NCBI GenBank assembly: GCA_033964015.1
Contig: CM066912.1
Location: 18,215,073-18,279,072, forward strand
DNA: 64,000 nt
Direction: 5' to 3'
Source of the DNA: Scolanthus callimorphus
Taxonomy: Eukaryota; Cnidaria; Anthozoa; Actiniaria; Edwardsiidae
The notes below the pieces were generated by a model that saw only the letters and a list, made by a program, of their open reading frames with translations, had not been told where the DNA came from and ran no database searches. Shown piece after piece: positions 25,451-37,774 of the stretch. A program made the position numbers and the translations under genes. How positions within the stretch are numbered: the stretch's first letter is position 1; every line of letters begins with the position of its first letter.

Positions 25451-25850
25451 CTGCCTATATTTAGTGTCTATTGTGTGTTTATGGGGGGAGTAGGATGCTA
25501 CACATTAACCAAACCATCATCTGACTAGAAAACTTCACATTTAGGCACTAGGCATTTCCTTTGCATATTTTGTTCATTTTGAAAACTTAGCAATTAAACG
25601 AAATATGTTCTTTAAAAAGTGAAATGAAATGAAATAAAGAAATCCTAAACTTATCTAGAGCAGAGGGGGCTCGTCGCCAAGTGTGACTCACAGGTCATTT
25701 TTGCTGTAAGACACTCTGTGGCCTTAGATCTTCTTGACGACACAATGTGCTCTGATCGATTCTAACAAACGTGGGCAGGCAATAAGGGCACAGTGGACAG
25801 TCTACTCAAGTAGATAAACAAGAAGAGAACATTAACAAAAGTCCATAAGG

Positions 25851-25856
25851 TTTATT
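25851..25856 (-). terminator. Poly(A) signal AATAAA of the cysteine-rich precursor gene
   Basis: AATAAA on the minus strand begins three bases after the stop codon of the gene at 25860-27246. Confidence 0.6.
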
Positions 25857-25859
25857 AAT

Positions 25860-27246
25860 TCACCGCATATAGCACTTACAAAAATCTCCCACGTAGTATC
25901 TGTAAGAAGGCGTGTTACACTTTCCATAAATGCAACAAGCAAAGTAAAACTGCTCGTAGCGCTTGACGCTAAAGCAGCGTGAAAAGTAATTCCTTTTTCG
26001 TATTACATCCCTTCTCGTCTTGGACTTTGAAGAAACGTCCTCTGAAATAAAGAACAAATATACCATTCGATGATGATGAAGATTTGTATCGTTTATACGT
26101 AGAGAACCATGCGGAGTAACAGTCTAATAGAAACTCCGAATTCAACGTCATGCGGTGCAATCAATCAATCATCCTTTATATACCGTTTCCGGGAAACGTT
26201 GTCACCCAAAAGCCTATAAGCTTGAAGCGCAAAGGATAATGGGGGCATCTAAACTGCTACTGTTTGATATGAATTCACACAGTTATCGCAGCCACAGGTA
26301 ATATTATTAAATTTCAGCACATTTCTAAGCATGTTTGTTCCTAATATTGTACGGAAATTCAAATAAATCTTTATCCATACTCCCTAGCGCACCAAGCTTT
26401 GTTGCTTTTTCCAGTGACAACGTTTCCCGGAAACGGTATATATTCACGAATAAAAAAAAATTAAACAGCCACTAGGCTGGTTACATTAGTGTCGTGACTA
26501 ATTCTAAGCTAATTCTAATACTAATAAGGATTAAAAATATATTAATACTATAATTTATCTAGACTAAAAATTATAGATATAATAGCTAAAATATATCATA
26601 TCAGTGACCTAATTGTCCAGCAGAGTGGCGTTTTTTAGCTTTTGTTTGAAAGTAAGAGGGGACGCTATTTCTCTTACATTTGGGACCACTAAAACTGAAG
26701 CTCTTTTTCAATGAGTCAGTTTCAAGGAGTGGCAAGACAATCTTGAATTCCCACCCCTTAAATTGTAGTTTGTAGAGTCCCCCACGGTTTCAAACAATTC
26801 TGACAGAACCTCTGGAGCTAGATTCTGGTTGATTTTGTGCATTAGTGTTGCCTTTCTTTTCGCACGCCTTTCATTAAGGTTTTCCCAATTCAGAGATTAA
26901 AGCTCTGTTTGGCCCCGTTGCTTCTGTATCAATTCCATCTTTGAAGGCAGCAAGTTGCCAAATGACGTTAATTGCCGTAAATTTGTTATGACTATTAGCG
27001 CCGAGTATTGATTACAGGGTTGGTTAAGATAGTTTGTTTACCTAGTAAGCCATCTCCCATGACCCATCGCTCGCATGTATAACTCAGTATATACTCCAGA
27101 TCATCCAGGTTGTTGGTACAGAGGGACGTGGCGGCTCCTTGGACGCCTGCTTGTAACATCGTGGTCCACAGACACAAGAGTAAACACACGTCTTTTAATT
27201 TCCTGTAATGGGACAGAGATGCATGAAACAGAAAATCTATTTGCAT
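25860..27246 (-). CDS. Small cysteine-rich secreted precursor, two exons (insulin/relaxin-like layout, unproven)
   Basis: Exon 1 is 27246-27042 and ends at the donor CTAG|GTAAAC. Exon 2 is 26041-25860 after the acceptor TTTATTTCAG. Both are phase 1, giving 128 residues. Exon 1 has a hydrophobic signal segment (about residues 19-36, core VCLLLCLW) and two cysteines, C43 and C58. Exon 2 has dibasic sites at 78-79 and 83-85 (RKR) and a C-terminal part with C91, C104-C105, C110, C123 and C125. An AATAAA signal follows the stop by three bases. Signal peptide, two-Cys segment, phase-1 intron, furin site and CC-containing tail recall insulin/relaxin precursors, but the spacings (14 residues between the first two Cys; CC-x4-C-x12-C) do not match insulin. 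It could be another hormone, defence peptide or venom-type peptide. An acceptor-like CCCATTACAG inside exon 1 leaves the start uncertain. Confidence 0.6.
26179..26440. repeat. MITE with palindromic TIRs, inside the intron of the cysteine-rich gene
   Basis: TATACCGTTTCCGGGAAACG at 26179 and the exact complement ending at 26440 give 27-bp TIRs around 262 bp. Flanking TA/TAT suggests a short TA-type target duplication. Confidence 0.85.
26600..26925 (-). pseudogene. C-terminal fragment of a LINE reverse transcriptase
   Basis: Translation of the minus strand from about 26925 gives WENLNERRAKRKATLMHKIN and, downstream, TFKQKLKNATLLDN. This is the pattern of the C-terminal tail of CR1-type LINE proteins (tryptophan, RR, then F-K..L). 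It has an internal stop and lies in the intron of the 25860-27246 gene. Confidence 0.65.
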
Positions 27247-27255
27247 TGCGCGAGG

Positions 27256-27975
27256 CCCCAGGGGGGGGGGGTACTCCGATATAAAAATGACGGGGGGGGG
27301 GGGTCCGACGTATTTTTTGGGGGATGAAATTTGTAGTAAAAGTATTTTTTGGGTTGAAAATTCTACCAGGTATTATTTGGGTGTCGAAAAATGCACGGGT
27401 ATTTTTTTGGGGTTGAAACTTCTGACAGGCTAGTTGATCATCAAGATATTGCCTTAAGCTGAAGCTATTTCCGGGAAACATGGGACGGGCATCACGTGTA
27501 TGCTGGTATTAAATAGCCTTTTTACAGGGGGGCAGCGATCACGAATCACGGACCGATTTTTCGTTATTTCACGGATCACGGAGTTATGAAAACGCTTTTC
27601 ACGAATCACGGAAGTAAAATTTTAAAAGTGATTATACAAGTTGTGAAATAAGTAAATAGAGCGATAAAAGTAGAAAAGCAGAACAGATACAATTGGCGCG
27701 TACTGAACTGAGTAAGAGGGGTGTCGAAGGTCGCGTTTACTGACAAAATGGCGCAGTAAAGGTTAATATTTGATGTACCTAATGACAAGCTTTCGGGGTT
27801 CACGAATCTCTAGGCCTGTAATCACGAGTCACGTAAGAGAAATTCGTAAAATCACGGGTCACGAGGGCGGAGAACTCACGGAGAACCCCTTCACCACCCT
27901 GTTTTAAGGCTAAAAAAGTTGGGTACTTTTTGGGTATCAAATTTTGGGAGCAGGTACTTTTTGGGGTACCTGTGT
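27256..27975. repeat. G-rich low-complexity repeat with a nested TIR element
   Basis: 27262-27420 and 27910-27975 consist of TTTTTTGGG(G)-type motifs with G runs at 27262 and 27292. Between them, about 27512-27910, lies a block rich in TCACGGATCACGG with outer pairs AGCCTTTTTACAGGG / CCCTGTTTTAAGGCT. No coding evidence. Confidence 0.55.
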
Positions 27976-28090
27976 CATATCACACAACACAATGAAACTC
28001 CATGAACTTTGACATACTTGGGATTTCTTCAAGAATCGAACCACGCTTGAAGAACCTTTCTTCTGTTCAACAAGTTGCGTTAACTTACAC

Positions 28091-28500
28091 GGTAAAGATA
28101 AATCGAATATTGATGAAAAACACAGGTTAGTTCTGTGATCACTACAGAATCTGTAGTTTCTTAACAATTAGAACCATTGGATTCCTTTAGGACTGATTTG
28201 CACAGACGACACGCATCGATCACTAGCGTGAGCCAACCAAGAACACAACCCTAGAGGAAGACGGTGATGTTTTCGACTCGCTTTACTCTCGAGTGACAGT
28301 GAAGGGCCATGGTAACAAAAATATCCGAGTTTCACACTGATCTCTTGTGATGCATTCATGTTGGGTGCGAGTATATGATAGATGTTAAAGCATAAATCGA
28401 ATGTTAATGAGAAACACAGGTCTGTAATCACTACAAAATCTGTAATTGCTTACTACAAATACAACCATTGGTCAGGATTCCTTTGGGACTGATTTGCACA
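28091..28500. repeat. Diverged tandem duplication, period about 300 bp
   Basis: 28091-28215 and 28385-28508 share a block from AAATCGAAT(A/G)TT(G/A)ATGA through ATTTGCACAGACGACAC, with about 10-15% differences by eye. Confidence 0.7.
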
Positions 28501-28554
28501 GACGACACAAAAAAAAAAAAAAAAAAAAAAAAAAAAGATTTGCACAGACGACAC
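28491..28554. mobile_element. A28 tract flanked by an 18-bp direct repeat
   Basis: GATTTGCACAGACGACAC occurs at 28491-28508 and 28537-28554, with exactly 28 A in between. This is the structure expected for a poly(A)-only retro-insertion with its target duplication. Confidence 0.75.
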
Positions 28555-31500
28555 GCATCGGCGCACATTAGATAGATTCCCTGAGCCGAAAGGCCAGCAC
28601 AGGTATTTAAGAGTTGTTTTTATTCTATTTAATTTGGTTTCATAGACCCAATGTTTAATCCTTATGGAAAAACTTACAACAAAGGATCTAAGGACATTTA
28701 CTGTTTTCTGTCTTCTTTCTCACTACTGAACCCATGAAAAGTTTCTTTTTCTTGTTCTAAGCGTCCTCGAGTACTTTGCGCAGTTGATTGTTTGCATATC
28801 CGAACATGCCGACCTTGAATTCAAGTCCAATTTAGGACAGATTTTCAACCGCCAACACAATTATCCGATCTTGTAATTGTTTTAATCTCCTTCCAAGAGG
28901 ATAAGGTATACAAATATTTTAATGTAGGCGCTATTTTTAATGTAGGCGCTATTATTGTGTGCGCTTTAAATTTCCGCCTCGTAGATAATGTTTGCAAAAC
29001 TGTGCTTGGAGGTGATACTGATATAATATATAAAATGCTAAGATTTAAAAAAACTCACATCTGGTAACATCGGAGCCAAAACAACCAACGTTTCCTTACT
29101 TGCAGGCGGTAGTGTACACACAATAACGGACACAAAGCCGTGCAGCGCAAAAGATTCATATGCTGACTGGAATGTGAAGCATTTTTTTAGAATACTACCA
29201 ACCTCGACAAGAAACCGTAAAGTGTGATAAACTGACGATGGTCTGTAAAATGTCAAAAACAGAATGATTCATAAATTTGTCAATTTACTAGTAAGAAAAT
29301 AGTTGTGAGTCGGGCCTATACTTTGTAATTGTAATTCTGTGTTCTAGTATATAAACCCCGTGAAATTTGAGTTCTCATAGCACTATGCCTGTTGGTTCGT
29401 GTAGCTTGTCGATGACTTTTTGCCGCAATTATACTCTCTAATACCACTCACCGCCCCATCTGATAATTGAGGGTACCAATTAACACCGGGAACGGGCGCA
29501 GTTGGCAAGTCGTTATTTGAATTGACCGAAAACCGAGGACAAAGTGATTTACGACCACGAACACTGACATCAAGCATAAATGAACACCAGAATAATTTAC
29601 TTGAAAAAAAAAAAAAGCATTTCAGAGTCGTCAGATATTGTGTGCCTGGCAGATACTCGAATAGTGTCCCTTTAATTTTCATAAACATAAATACATAAAG
29701 CGTGGCATCAATCAATAAGCACGGCAGCAAGTATTTATCTAACGTTAACAACTTCCTTGCCTTCCTTTTAGTTTCATTAACGTCCTTCTGTATTGTCAAT
29801 AAGCTTAGACAAGAACAGTTCAGATCTGAGAACTTTCTTCCGGGATCAAGGTCTGTGTTGTCATCCAATTAAAAAAGAGTAAAACCTCTTCCGCAAAGCG
29901 CGTTCGTTAACAACTTGCTGTGAAACAAACAATTCCTGTTCAGTTCAGAATGTTTCATCTGTGGTAATATTTTCTAGATATCAACAGTTTTTGTTGCAGT
30001 TAAAGGTTATTGCTAGCCTTGAAGTCTAAAAACTAAATAATTCGTAGATTTGTTAGAAAACTAAAAGAAAAGGGAATTAAAATAGGGCACAACTGATTTG
30101 CTAGATAACACAGTTATCAAGCCTTTGGAAGAAAGACAAAATAGGAAATAAAGAAACCGAAAATATTTCACTGTTTCATTTATCTTATAAAAAAGCTTGG
30201 CTACCTTTACATTTCCTGAAAATCGCATGATCTTTTGCGAAATACATCTAGTACACGCCCTGGAGTAAAGGCCAGCGTGGGGTGGAACATGCTTTTCGAT
30301 GGAGTCGCAGCCAAAACAAGAAAGATAACAGGTCCAGTAATTACGAATTCTCGGCGAGTACGTTTGTGTAATTTACAGTCTGCCTGTCAGAACAAGAATT
30401 TACTTGCAGAAAAAGAACGCTTTGTTTATGAAAGGCTGTTCAAAATTGACCGAATGAACTAAATTGAAAGTTCGAAATAAAAATTGGAGAAGTGCACAAC
30501 TGAATGATGCAGCAGACTAAGAAATCTGACAATGTTGTTTGTGAAAGATTTCACAAATTAGTGAATGATGCTTGGGCAACTCAAAAAATAAGGGGTTCTT
30601 TTTTACATGACTGGCTTAAAACATTTCAGGAGTAATGTTGGTGGCATGAATTGAAAGGTTTGGTGTGACGCATTTCGGTTGCAGTTGCGACGAATAGATA
30701 CAACGATAAAACCTTTAATGACATTTAACAGCATATCTCTGACTATTTATTATAATTTGTCTACACTTTTCTTCTTTTTCCAAAGCTCATTAGTGAATTA
30801 ATGAAAAACTTGATTTTTAAGCATCTTATCACTATCCTGCGAAGGCTAGACAGGCTGTGACACTTGAATAAATTGCCTGACTGGCTCAGGCTTGAACAAG
30901 CTAAAATACTGCTAGGGTTCCATATTTGGAATTTTTTATTAGCGTTCTTATTTTCTTTCAGCGGCTGTGCAAAGAGTGAGTGAAAAGTCACCTTATCCCT
31001 CTATAAAATACAGGAAAAAAGAAGCTGTTGAGTTTCACTAAACACTTTGAAAAAATACTTTAAAAATACTACAGGTTTTAGGTTTTGAACTGAAAAGAGA
31101 AAATCCCTATATATAGCTTCCATTGTTCATACGCTACCACTGCTTTCTCCTGTTTTCTATTACTATCTTTCCAGATCTTCATACATACATCTTCATATAT
31201 AAACTCAACAAAACGTTCAATTTTACTCACATTTTCTTTCCGAGATATCAACCCGGCGTTGTGTCTCTCGGTTTTACGTCGCTCTGCTAGTTTCTCCTTT
31301 TCTCTCAAGCAAAGCCAAACTGTGTCAGCTCTAATAACCTTAGCTTTCTAGCTACTTATACCTGTCATTTCACAAAACAACAAAATAATTGAACAATACA
31401 AACAATACTTACATCTTCAAAAAATCTATTTGGGAATGTTATATTTGTTCCTGCACCAGCTACGCTCTCGGTGTCATGCGCTCTCTGGTGGAAACTTCAA

Positions 31501-32398
31501 ACTGTGTTGTAGCAGAGAAACCCTAACTACTTATAGGCTTTTCGCACCAAGTCTCCCGGGCAATTTCACAAGGCGGAATGAAAACCGTAGGTGGTATGAA
31601 TAATGTATAGAGTCGTGTGTCCGTTGCTAGCACAATGGAAACAGCGGGCTCGAAGAAATAGTTAATTATATTATCTGAGACAAATTTACTCTATCGTGAA
31701 TACAGTGGGTGTTATACAAAACATAAAGATGACTAAAACCATTTAGCGTTTTGTTTAAATTCGACCACGTTCGAGTTCCTGTTTATCTAACAGCATTGTA
31801 CTGGTACATGGGAATTAAAATTCATGCGTATATAAGAACACCAGTTCTATCTCCCGAGTTCTTAGACTTCTTTAATCGTAGTGCAGTACATAATTACTTA
31901 TGGCCGTTTATATACAGCGGCTAATGCCCTGTTCTTATCGAGGGATCATGCCTCTCCTCTCAGTTTCGGCATTTTAACCATGATCTCATACATGGAGCTC
32001 TAAACATTCTATGTTTAGTTAAAACGCCTGGAGGAGTTTCTAAATGAAGCTTATCAACGTAATAAATAGACCTTACTATATTGATTAATTCTCTGTCAAG
32101 AAAAACATATTTTCAGGGTTATTGTTATAGTATAATGACAAACTAGTCGTCTGTAGGCACTTTAGCAGAGGGGCGAAGCGATTCAATATTTTTAACGAAC
32201 AGACAACTTACTAAAATCCACAATACTCAAGCGTCTAATTAGGACAGCTAGTAATTCGCGTCTAGCCCTCATTTTCCAAGACCTTTTAACGTTAGGCACT
32301 TACTCAGTGTTGGGTATAAATCCAGACAGATTGCCCGCAAAAATACATTTCTCATAGTTTATACGCGTGACTATTTGTAACCGTTTTTTGTAACCGCC
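28555..32398. other. Sparse region, no supported gene
   Basis: A 161-codon minus frame at 29383-29868 contains a possible acceptor (poly-T then CAAG) and donor (GGGGCG|GTGAGT), so part of it could be an exon, but I recognise no domain and leave it unassigned. A charged minus frame at 31078-31308 has no support. A small direct repeat AATGTAGGCGCTATT lies at 28921-28952. Confidence 0.4.
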
Positions 32399-32428
32399 CT
32401 GATGAAGGACAGAATTAAATGTCCGAAA
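32399..32428 (+). ncRNA. Hammerhead-ribozyme-like core of a Penelope-type tail
   Basis: CTGATGA (32399-32405), then a stem GGACA / TGTCC (32407-32411 with 32420-32424) closing an 8-base loop, then GAAAC (32425-32429). These are the conserved hammerhead core and stem II. Such motifs are known in Penelope-like retroelements. Stem III and a cleavage site are not clear, and no Penelope reverse transcriptase was found upstream, so it is a motif-level call. Confidence 0.4.
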
Positions 32429-32439
32429 CGTTGGCTTTA

Positions 32440-34539
32440 ATCCTGCTTCTGTTTGGTCTTTGTTTTCATTTTTTGTCAAATTTTCTGTAAATGTTCTTTT
32501 CCATTAATTTGCCATATAAACACAGCATTTGAGGATGTGCGTTTTTAACGTGTGCGGCAATTTGCCTCTTTTATTTTTCTGCTATTTTTGAAAAAAAAAG
32601 GAAGGAAGTATTCAAACTTGCTCGTGATGGTTTCCTTGTATTTTTTTCTCAATGATGAGTATGAGCAAAAGCAAAACGAGTTGAGATGATTTAATTGTGC
32701 GGTTCGTTCGCGAGTCCCATATAACTATAATAGAACTGGGAGACAGACGGACGCAGGTAAACTGTGTATTCTATAGTGGTAGGTCTTACTGTTTTCCTTG
32801 AGTCGCGCGAATACAAAGTACAAGAAGTTCTACCAGCTGGAAATAAGACGTTTGCACCACTTTTCTATCATTGTTAGGCAGTTGAACAATGATTCTAAAC
32901 AAATTGTTCGCAAGATTTGAAGGGTCAAACCATGGAAGGCATTTGTAGCAAGATAATGACAGTTTAATACGCGAGAAACTGGCTAGCGATTGATGTCTTT
33001 TCTTATTTCAGCTGCTCTTTCTACTTTCCATTAAAATCAATTATTAATAATATCTTTGCTTGCATATTAATAGTCCTGAAATCAGCTCTCCCTGAAACAA
33101 ACTGAAAGGACCAATTTACCTCTTTACATCCAACACTTTACAAGTTTCTTTCCTTGCCGATGACGTGTGATAGGCTGACAAGGCAGGAGATCAATGCGAC
33201 GGGAGAATTTCCCGCCGTTTTACAACTGCGCACGTTTTCCCGCCACCTAACGCGCGTGTAGTTGAACGTTTGTTGGAAGGGAAGACAAAAAAAATTCTCG
33301 AATTGCATGGATTACAGCTGAAAGAAATAAAATCTATTGTGTCCTTTATCTTTTTGGCATTTCTCGCCATATGTTTCTCTAAATGATTAGTATTTCCGTT
33401 TTCACATTAATTTAGCGTCCCGTGTAATTGTCATTCGAAACTGATGAAGAGAATACCTTTATTAAACTCCAGAGAAATAAAACATGACGTTTCGACTGCT
33501 ATTTAAAACGAAAAGCTGCTTCTTTATCAAGTTTATCTGCAAAAGGAAATTCTATCAGGCAGTTAACTAAAAACAACGATAAACTGGCGCCAGAACTCTA
33601 GAATAGTGCCGGCTTTTCTACCTCATAATGTTAATCAAACTTCTTTATAAAATATATTAAAATATACTAAATATCTATTTAAATTCGGTTTCATGCACAT
33701 TTAGGAAGATGAAACAAAGAGGCTGAATCCTGTGGTAAAAGGGCTTTAGCAGGCGTTTTTTACTTTACTATGTGAACATGTGACGGCTTAGTTTGACACG
33801 CTTTCAACATTGTTAAAATGGTTATTGAAGAGCTGAAAGGAAGGGCAAATGGATTCAGCATCCACACTCACAACGCGTTTAATATCGTCCATACTCGAGT
33901 GGTCTTTTCAGAGACTAAATTGATATCAAATAAAATGGTATTTTGAAAAGACGACACCAAAGTGAAAGTTTATTATTATCCTATTTATGTACCTCCAGTA
34001 GCGATCTGAATCTCCACTAACTGAGATTCTTAGGGGAATATTTATAGTTGCCGAAAGATAGCACCAGGGTACGTGTTGTGGAAGGGCTTTTTGTGTAGAG
34101 TATTGGAGACACAGCTGTGTCGATAACCATCGCGGTCAACATGAATATGATAATAATGAGCATTTTTAACAAGATTAGAATGGGTTAATGGCCCTGAGCT
34201 AATCAGTAATCCAGTCCATACTGATCATGATTTGACTTCATCTTTAGCATGACTACAGTCAGGAACACCCATCGATCACTTTCGATAAATCATCTGTTGG
34301 CTAAACCATTTGGCTGCCTTCATTTAAAAATTGTTTTCGAATTTGAAAAAAAAAAACTAACCTGCCAAATGTTTGACTAGTTGAGAAATGTCTACCTCAG
34401 ACCCACAAAATGGGGTAGATTGGGTTTACGTATAAAATAAATCTTTATAGTTTTCTTGTAATTATTTCGTTGCAAAGCTTTTTCACGGTTTAGTGTGGCG
34501 CGCGGTCCTGGGTACGAATCGGGATAATTTCTGTTTCAC
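32440..34539. other. Sparse region, no supported gene
   Basis: I see no exon with splice and domain support. On the minus strand near 33535-33480 a weak TTGATAAAGAAGC ... GTCGAAACGTC pattern resembles another Penelope-type tail, but it is degenerate. Confidence 0.4.
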
Positions 34540-34791
34540 ATGACTGTCGTGAGTAATTACAAATTCCTCGATAATTGCGATTGCTTCGGGTTGTGAGGAC
34601 ATGATATTTGATCCTTCAGCCAATCAGACCGCGTAGAGAAAACAATTACACAATTTAATTGTGATTACTTCACTTGCGAAATGGGGAGCTTTGGGGAGTG
34701 AATGGGGAGCTCTCTGGTTGGCTTGTTGTTGAATTACTATCACATTTGATTGGATAGTGAATTACTCATGAATTGCTTACACGACAGTCAT
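34540..34791. repeat. MITE with ATGACTGTCGT ends
   Basis: ATGACTGTCGTGAGTAATTA at 34540 is matched by the imperfect complement ending ACGACAGTCAT at 34791. Internal GCCAATCAGA and TTGATTGGAT blocks are typical of such repeats. Related remnants lie at 13388-13450. Confidence 0.65.
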
Positions 34792-35329
34792 AGGTATAGG
34801 TTTGTGTGACAGCTGTCAACCATGACGTCATTTCACCTCTTGAAATGCAAAATCGGCGTTGGCAACAGAAAAATTCGGATTCAGCGTAAAATTTCGCTTA
34901 AGATGGCACTTCTTGCCAGCTTTTACTAAAAAATGCCTCATGAAGTACGCGTCACAGGGGGAGGGTCATTCGCTAGCTAAGCTGGTTGGTGACCACATAT
35001 TGACCTGGTCTACGCTTGCTAGTTTCCTAAAGTTCGTCTAGTCTAATAGTGTTTGCTCGCGCGAATGAACTTTGTGCATCGTGTCGTTGGTACATCGCGT
35101 GTCATCAAACTAAGCTCGCGCGATTTGCTGGATCTCGCTTTCACGCGTCGCTTGCAAAGAGCAATGGGAAGACTAACCTCGTCTTGGTGCGCGGCACGTA
35201 CATGAAGATAATGATATTCTGGACAATGTTGGGAAGGTGAATAGCGAGTGTTAGCGCGCGATGGAAATGTTGGAAGTGCAAAGATCCTAATTAGCACCCA
35301 ACATACACCCAGAAAGCATGCAAAAGCAT

Positions 35330-35766
35330 GCGATGACTTGCACGTACTTGCGATGACGTGTGCTCACTTGCGTCCACTTTGAACATGTTTAAATATTCAC
35401 GCAACTTGCGTCTCGTTTGGCCATCACATCGCAAGTGTACGTAAGTTGATGCAACTTAACAATTTTCTTCGTTTTCCAAATTGACGAAATATTATGATCA
35501 AAATAATCATGAAAATGTTGCACTTATATTTATAGCTGTTATTTACAAGAAACTGGGTGAGATTTCTAGCTTGAGCGCGCGCTAGTGTTCGAAAGTTGCG
35601 TGATCATGTCGTCATTAGCGCGCGCAAAGCACCAAAACACTCAACTTGCATCAAAACTTGCATCTCGTTTGGCCACTTTAACACAAGTGAACACAAGTCT
35701 GTGCAAGTCACAACTTGCATCGACTTGCGTGAACTTGCGTTTCGTTTGGCCAGGGCTTTACAGATC
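35330..35766. repeat. Second copy of the CTTGCG-rich MITE
   Basis: It shares with 24704-25183 the interior (CGTCTCGTTTGGCCA.., AACAATTTTCTTCG.., GAGCGCGCGCTA) and the right end CGTTTCGTTTGGCCAGGGCTTTA at about 35766. The left end is degraded. It ends 160 bp before the tropomyosin-like start codon. Confidence 0.75.
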
Positions 35767-35831
35767 AACACTTTTGGACTCTTGTTCCAAGAAAGCAGTA
35801 ATGTCAGCGGTTCACAATTAGAAGTTTTCGT

Positions 35832-35839
35832 TGACGTCA
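35832..35839. promoter_or_regulatory. CRE-like palindrome TGACGTCA upstream of the tropomyosin-like gene
   Basis: A full TGACGTCA lies 87 bp before the start codon at 35926, in the presumed proximal promoter or 5' UTR. Role inferred. Confidence 0.35.
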
Positions 35840-35925
35840 CAATCACTTACGCAAAAATGTTTCGAATACTTTCATAGACGAATTAGAATTCTTCTTTCGA
35901 ATAAGATTTTCCTCATCTGATAAAT

Positions 35926-37172
35926 ATGGAGTCTTTAAAGATGAAAATGAACGAATTGAAGATTCGCCTTGAGGAGGCGCGGAACAGAGCTGAAAGGGCA
36001 GAACAGGAAGCGATCCACGCACGTGATCGCATGGAAAGCGCCGAGGAGCGGGCCTCGTCTTTAAGCAGAAGAATCAAAGTGACTGAAATAGAACTGGAAA
36101 AAATTGTGTGCAGAATCCGAGGGGATGAGAAAAAACTGGAGAGCGCAGAACATTTGAAAGATTCCAACAAGAAAGAGATTGTAGCACTTGCCAAGAAAGA
36201 TAGTACGGATGCAGAGAATGCAGAGGAGCTGGAGGCAAAGGTTTGTAACTTCGTTAACAAGCTACATATGAAACCAGTATCACATCTCTACAAGATAGGA
36301 ATTTTGAATCCTCCTTACTATTCTCAAACATAAGACCCAATCTTGTTTTATCTTATCTGAAGCAAATAGTTTATTCCAGGGGCGGATCCAGCATTTTGGA
36401 AAAGGAGGTGCGTTTTCTGTTTTGAAGAGCCAGATTTGTCAATAGGGCTACTATAAACCTAGTCTTGGGCTATATTTTGCTGTTTCAAACCATTTTTGCA
36501 TCGCAAAGGGGGGTGCGTCCGCTCCCAAAGCACCACCCCTGGATCCACCACTGTAATTATAGGCGGCTCTCAGAAAAAAAACTTTGCACAAAATGAATGT
36601 TGCGATTGTTGCTACATTTTGCTGCGTTTGGGAACGGAACTGAAAATTGCTCGCCGCCATCACTTTAAAAAATCTCTAGCTCCAAAGGGAGGAGCCACTG
36701 AAGTACCCTCAACCATTATGTGATTTTGGTTTATACCCGTCATGTTTTGTGTTACCAGGTAAAAACTACTAATGCTAATACGGAAGAGACTGAATTCCGT
36801 TATGAGGAGGCGTGTCGCCATTACAAGGTCCGGGAACATCAGAAAATGCAGGTGGAGAAACGCCTCGAGCATGCGCAAGAGATAGAACAGACCTTAACGA
36901 CACAGATCAAGGAGATGACCAATAAAATCAATCAGATTCGAACAATAGGGGGCAAGCCAACGATGGACGAACAAGAAATGAGCCAGCGGGTCCACTCGCT
37001 AAAGATGCGATGTAATGAGGTTGACATGCGCACAGAGGCTGCTCAGAGGAAAGCTCAGCGGCTGAACACGGAACAGGAACACATACATAGCGAACTAGCG
37101 TCAGTGAAAACAAAGAAGGATGAGGCGCAAGCAGGACTGGAATTGATCATCAATGATATCGAGGGGATATAA
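35926..37172 (+). CDS. Tropomyosin-like protein, two exons
   Basis: Exon 1 is 35926-36240 (105 codons, donor GCAAAG|GTTTGT). Exon 2 is 36759-37172 (acceptor TTACCAG). Both join in phase 0 to give 242 residues. The protein is one continuous coiled coil with heptads of Ala, Leu and charged residues: it starts MESLKMKMNELKIRLEEARN, has EEARNRAERAEQEA and RIKVTEIELEK, and continues after the junction with FRYEEACRHYKVREHQKMQV and MEKRL-type heptads to the end. Length and start agree with short (non-muscle type) tropomyosins, which bind along actin filaments. It lacks a clear copy of the conserved vertebrate C-terminus, and the middle is poorly conserved, so it may be a divergent cnidarian paralogue. 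The intron contains a MITE (36377-36553). Confidence 0.75.
36377..36553. repeat. hAT-like MITE in the tropomyosin-like intron
   Basis: CAGGGGCGGATCCAG at 36377 and CTGGATCCACCACTG ending at 36553 form imperfect TIRs. No matching 8-bp duplication could be read, so the family call is by end similarity only. Confidence 0.55.
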
Positions 37173-37768
37173 CGCTGAGGGAGTTGTTATTTTATTATTT
37201 ACTAAATTAAATGCTGTCTTCGCTCACGAAGCATGGATAACAGGACTCTTTTCTGGGGCCCGTTCGTAGTTCATCTATTAAGTTCTTATCCGAGGTCGCT
37301 GCGCTTCGACCTTGACTAACAGTTTCTCGCTCACCTCGAAAAGGCTCCCGACACTCAAGGTGCTGATTACCAGAGTAGTGGTAAATGTTCTAGTTTCCAC
37401 GATTTGCTAATTTGTTGACCCTTTTGAAACGTTGAAAGTTATATTAAATGCATGTCAGAAAAGGCACATGGGAAACACAAGCTGGGTCTACGGAAGTGAC
37501 TTACGATGGTGACGAGTACAGTTTTCGTGTTTTCATGTTCCCTATCCGGTATAGTGGATACATTTGTTTTCTGAGCTTTGTTGGCAGAATCAACATCTGT
37601 TGGAGGGTCTATCATAACATAAAGTTCAGAATCGCTTTAAACACTCACTTACTCCAGAAGGACAGAACCCAAAAATTGTTGAGACCTTTGTTTTCACTAT
37701 TCTTTCCGCTATTTTAGAGTTCTCGTGTTTTTTTTTTTCTGTTCTATAACTTCTCCTTCTGTTGCTTG

Positions 37769-37774
37769 AATAAA
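37769..37774 (+). terminator. Candidate poly(A) signal for the tropomyosin-like gene
   Basis: First AATAAA downstream of the stop at 37172, in a T-rich setting. An ATTAAA at about 37443 is an alternative. Confidence 0.3.

Noticed and set aside
29383..29868. 161-codon minus-strand ORF with possible splice sites
   Set aside because: No domain; a poly-T/Phe stretch in the middle is more like an intron end than coding sequence.
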